64,000 nucleotides of DNA from Mucilaginibacter tundrae. Its GTDB lineage: Bacteria; Bacteroidota; Bacteroidia; Sphingobacteriales; Sphingobacteriaceae. Position numbers and translations under genes: made by a program. The notes beneath the pieces were generated by a model. The model had not been told where the DNA came from. It did no database searches and saw nothing but the letters and a program-made list of their open reading frames with translations. The stretch covers positions 124,001 through 188,000 of the forward strand of contig NZ_JACCBZ010000004.1 in NCBI RefSeq assembly GCF_013408825.1, given 5' to 3'. Below are positions 62,270 through 64,000 of the stretch, piece after piece (the first letter of the stretch is position 1; each line of letters starts with the position of its first letter).

Positions 62270-63715
62270 CTATAATATTTTATCTCTCAAAATCGGCATG
62301 CTCATACAATGAAAACCGCCTCGCGCCCTCGATAATTCCGCCGATGGCATTAATATCAGCGTATTTTTCATCTTTTGCGGGTCGATGTCACCGTTTTCAA
62401 ATCTTTCGAGCAGCTCGCTAACTTTAACCACCTCAAACCCATTTTGTTTAAAAGCCTCAACAGTTTTATCGTTTCGGTCATAGCCAATCACAACGCCTTC
62501 TTTTACGGCTAATAAGTTGCAGGAATCAGTCCATTGTTCACGCGCGTCATAAGGAAAAGAATTATTGCCTGAATAAATGAACTTAGTCGGCTCTTTACTT
62601 TCCAGGTCTTTTTCACTGATGTTGGTCAGCAAATCCTCAATACATTCAAATTTCTTAGGTTTCTTACCTTTTCTAAACTGAATGATCTCTGCTTTATCCT
62701 TCGATTTTTTATCCGCGAACCAGGCTATCGGTTCCTTCTCATCAATCGGGCTTTCGCCTATGGCTAACGAACCTAATAATACCCATACATTACGTTTTAC
62801 TTGTGTAAATACGGTGTCAATGTGCATGTAATCACGTTTATGAGGTATTTTGACCACAGTCACCTTTTCAACCACGTTATGTTCAAATAACAATTTTATA
62901 GCCTCATTAGCGCCACTCGGTGAAGTTCGTTCGCTGCATCCAATAATTAAATGCTGCGGACTAACCATCATCACATCTCCACCCTCTAAGGTTGATCGAT
63001 CTGTATTATCCTCACCCGGACGCAAAAAGTGCTGCATACTTTCAGGGATCTCCAATACGTTGTTTTTATACGCAGCAAACAACGGGTGGTTGAAAAATAT
63101 ATACCGCAAAAGCAACGTTTCGCGCGCCCTTGCCTTTTTCGCCGGGCGGTTAAGCAACATGAAATTATTTATAGCGATGCCGATATCCCGGGAGAAGATT
63201 AAGTTTGGGATAGGCGCGAAGATCATCTCATCATTACTTAATGATCCTGAAATTAAGATTTTGGCTAATTCTATTGGGTCAGTATCGATTAATTGCTCCT
63301 GTAGGCGGTAATTACAGCTTTCAATAGCGCAAACTGATGCTACCAACTTAGTGCGGATGCTTGCATCCTGCAACACATCAGCCAGCAGGGTTTGTATCTC
63401 TACTACTTTGCCTGATGCATGGAAATCTTTATTGTCAGGTTTGAAAAAAGCACGTTTATTTTCAGGGGAATCTATTTGTTTCAGTTTACCCTTTATCTTC
63501 TCAGGATCAAGAAAATACATCAGCAGCTTTACATAGTAATCGTATTCGTTTTTGCGTACGGTATCTAAATGCACAATATCTTCAAAAAGCCAATCCTGTG
63601 CTTTAGAAGGCACAACTTTACCCAATCCGCTATCCGGACTATGGATTAAAAGCGTCCTTAACGTGCCTATTTCAGAAGTTACATCTATTTTAAAATCGTT
63701 GTTTTTTAGTGTCAT
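62270..63715 (-). CDS. Arginine deiminase family protein
   Basis: This 481-aa protein has the deiminase propeller motifs: E-I-G-T-L-R-T-L-L-I-H (N-terminal), N-L-I-F-S-R-D, L-E-G-G-D-V-M (about 241-247), H-I-D-T-V-F-T-Q (about 298-305) and the catalytic C470 in G-G-F-H-C-M-S-M. All nucleophile and acidic residues are present. It would convert arginine to citrulline, which the CtlX-type enzyme next door could turn into ornithine. The long version is typical for Bacteroidota; an alternative is a peptidyl-free amidinotransferase. Confidence 0.85.
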   Translation of the reverse strand: MTLKNNDFKIDVTSEIGTLRTLLIHSPDSGLGKVVPSKAQDWLFEDIVHLDTVRKNEYDYYVKLLMYFLDPEKIKGKLKQIDSPENKRAFFKPDNKDFHASGKVVEIQTLLADVLQDASIRTKLVASVCAIESCNYRLQEQLIDTDPIELAKILISGSLSNDEMIFAPIPNLIFSRDIGIAINNFMLLNRPAKKARARETLLLRYIFFNHPLFAAYKNNVLEIPESMQHFLRPGEDNTDRSTLEGGDVMMVSPQHLIIGCSERTSPSGANEAIKLLFEHNVVEKVTVVKIPHKRDYMHIDTVFTQVKRNVWVLLGSLAIGESPIDEKEPIAWFADKKSKDKAEIIQFRKGKKPKKFECIEDLLTNISEKDLESKEPTKFIYSGNNSFPYDAREQWTDSCNLLAVKEGVVIGYDRNDKTVEAFKQNGFEVVKVSELLERFENGDIDPQKMKNTLILMPSAELSRARGGFHCMSMPILRDKIL

Positions 63716-64000
63716 AAATTGGTGGCCAGTTGCACAAAGCTAATATAAATTTAATTCGCTTACCTACTGACAAAACAGTGTCAGCACTTATTCAAATTAA
63801 AGTGCCGAAATTTGAAATATCCCCGACACAATCCACCCATAAGCGCCGTGTGACACTGCGCGATCATCGTTCTTTGACATTTACCTACCTGTTTATTTCC
63901 TCGTTTGGTGTCCTCACCATAGCTGTCGAAAGATGAAATATGCTTCTTTTCTAATGATTTCTTTTATAAAAAAGAGGGGACACCTTTTTTAATATTCCGA
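63716..64000. other. Gene-free right edge
   Basis: These 285 bases hold only short frames with no protein character. AAAAAAGAGG at 63969 and CCTTTTTT nearby could pair as a weak hairpin. A GTTCTTTGACATTT string at 63869 resembles Bacteroidota rRNA-leader sequence, but nothing ribosomal is visible before the edge. Confidence 0.4.

Noticed and set aside
62850..63311. 153-aa frame on the plus strand inside the arginine deiminase gene
   Set aside because: Antisense shadow of a well-supported gene, with no family pattern and unusual residue composition.
63869..63883. GTTCTTTGACATTT as the leader of an rRNA operon
   Set aside because: The string resembles Bacteroidota rRNA leaders, but no promoter or 16S sequence is visible before the window ends.
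63730..63936. 68-aa plus-strand frame at the right edge
   Set aside because: No protein-like pattern and no neighbours; it is probably random.

Overview
The window looks like a chromosomal segment of a Bacteroidota bacterium, most likely a Sphingobacteriaceae member such as Mucilaginibacter or Pedobacter. This is judged from AT-rich DNA, Bacteroidota-type promoters (TTG, about 19 nt, TAnnTTTG), a MurF-alanine racemase fusion protein, a TonB-dependent receptor with a carboxypeptidase-like N-terminal domain, RemB-like outer-membrane barrels, and lipoproteins typical of the phylum. No phage, insertion sequence or CRISPR array was seen.

Layout. 1-6.0 kb: small housekeeping or accessory genes (partial TPR protein, YdeI-like and UBP zinc-finger proteins, lipoprotein, HdeD-like membrane protein, VOC protein, beta-hydroxyacid dehydrogenase, M28 peptidase, GH16 glucanase). 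6.2-7.1 kb: an ABC-2 polysaccharide-type permease without its ATPase. 7.2-14.9 kb: a two-component system followed by a TolC / membrane-fusion / heavy-metal RND efflux operon. The efflux promoter carries four phased 11-bp repeats that look like response-regulator sites. 15.1-30.0 kb: an oxidative biosynthetic island, the most interesting part. It contains a 693-aa VioB-type ferritin-like protein with a Cys-rich tail, a DUF692/MNIO enzyme, a DUF2063 (BufC/HvfC-like) partner, a TPP-dependent 2-keto acid decarboxylase, an L-amino-acid-oxidase-like flavoenzyme, an unrecognised 488-aa protein, a DyP-type peroxidase, an OmpL-like porin, a secreted small protein and a PhyH-family dioxygenase. 30.5-33.1 kb: a degenerate Hint-domain-like protein, an ArsR/AHSA1/DoxX operon with two visible operators, and a dispersed intergenic repeat. 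32.7-41.7 kb: a Cys-motif small protein with a TonB receptor, a DHA2 drug exporter divergent from an AraC regulator, and a GH39/GH43 xylan-type pair. 42.0-45.2 kb: two tandem RemB-like barrel paralogues. 45.3-47.6 kb: a cytochrome P450 flanked by two near-identical direct copies of a tRNA-Gly/tRNA-Leu cassette. 47.6-58.4 kb: mostly core genes (RecX, MurF-Alr, DUF502, two TetA-like exporters, Maf, KdsC, IscX, ferredoxin, DUF2520, SDR, topoisomerase IB). 58.6-63.7 kb: an aldo/keto reductase and an arginine-metabolism trio (arginine decarboxylase, CtlX citrulline hydrolase, arginine deiminase).

How the island may work (inference): the flavoenzyme would oxidise an aromatic L-amino acid to an imino/keto acid. 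The decarboxylase and the VioB-like ferritin-like protein would act on that product, and DyP and PhyH would add further oxidations. Separately, the MNIO plus its DUF2063 partner would modify cysteines in the Cys-rich tail of the ferritin-like protein encoded just upstream. A 693-aa enzyme-like protein as an MNIO substrate, sitting inside a VioA/VioB-like pathway, would be unusual. All functional calls come from reading motifs by eye, with no database search.
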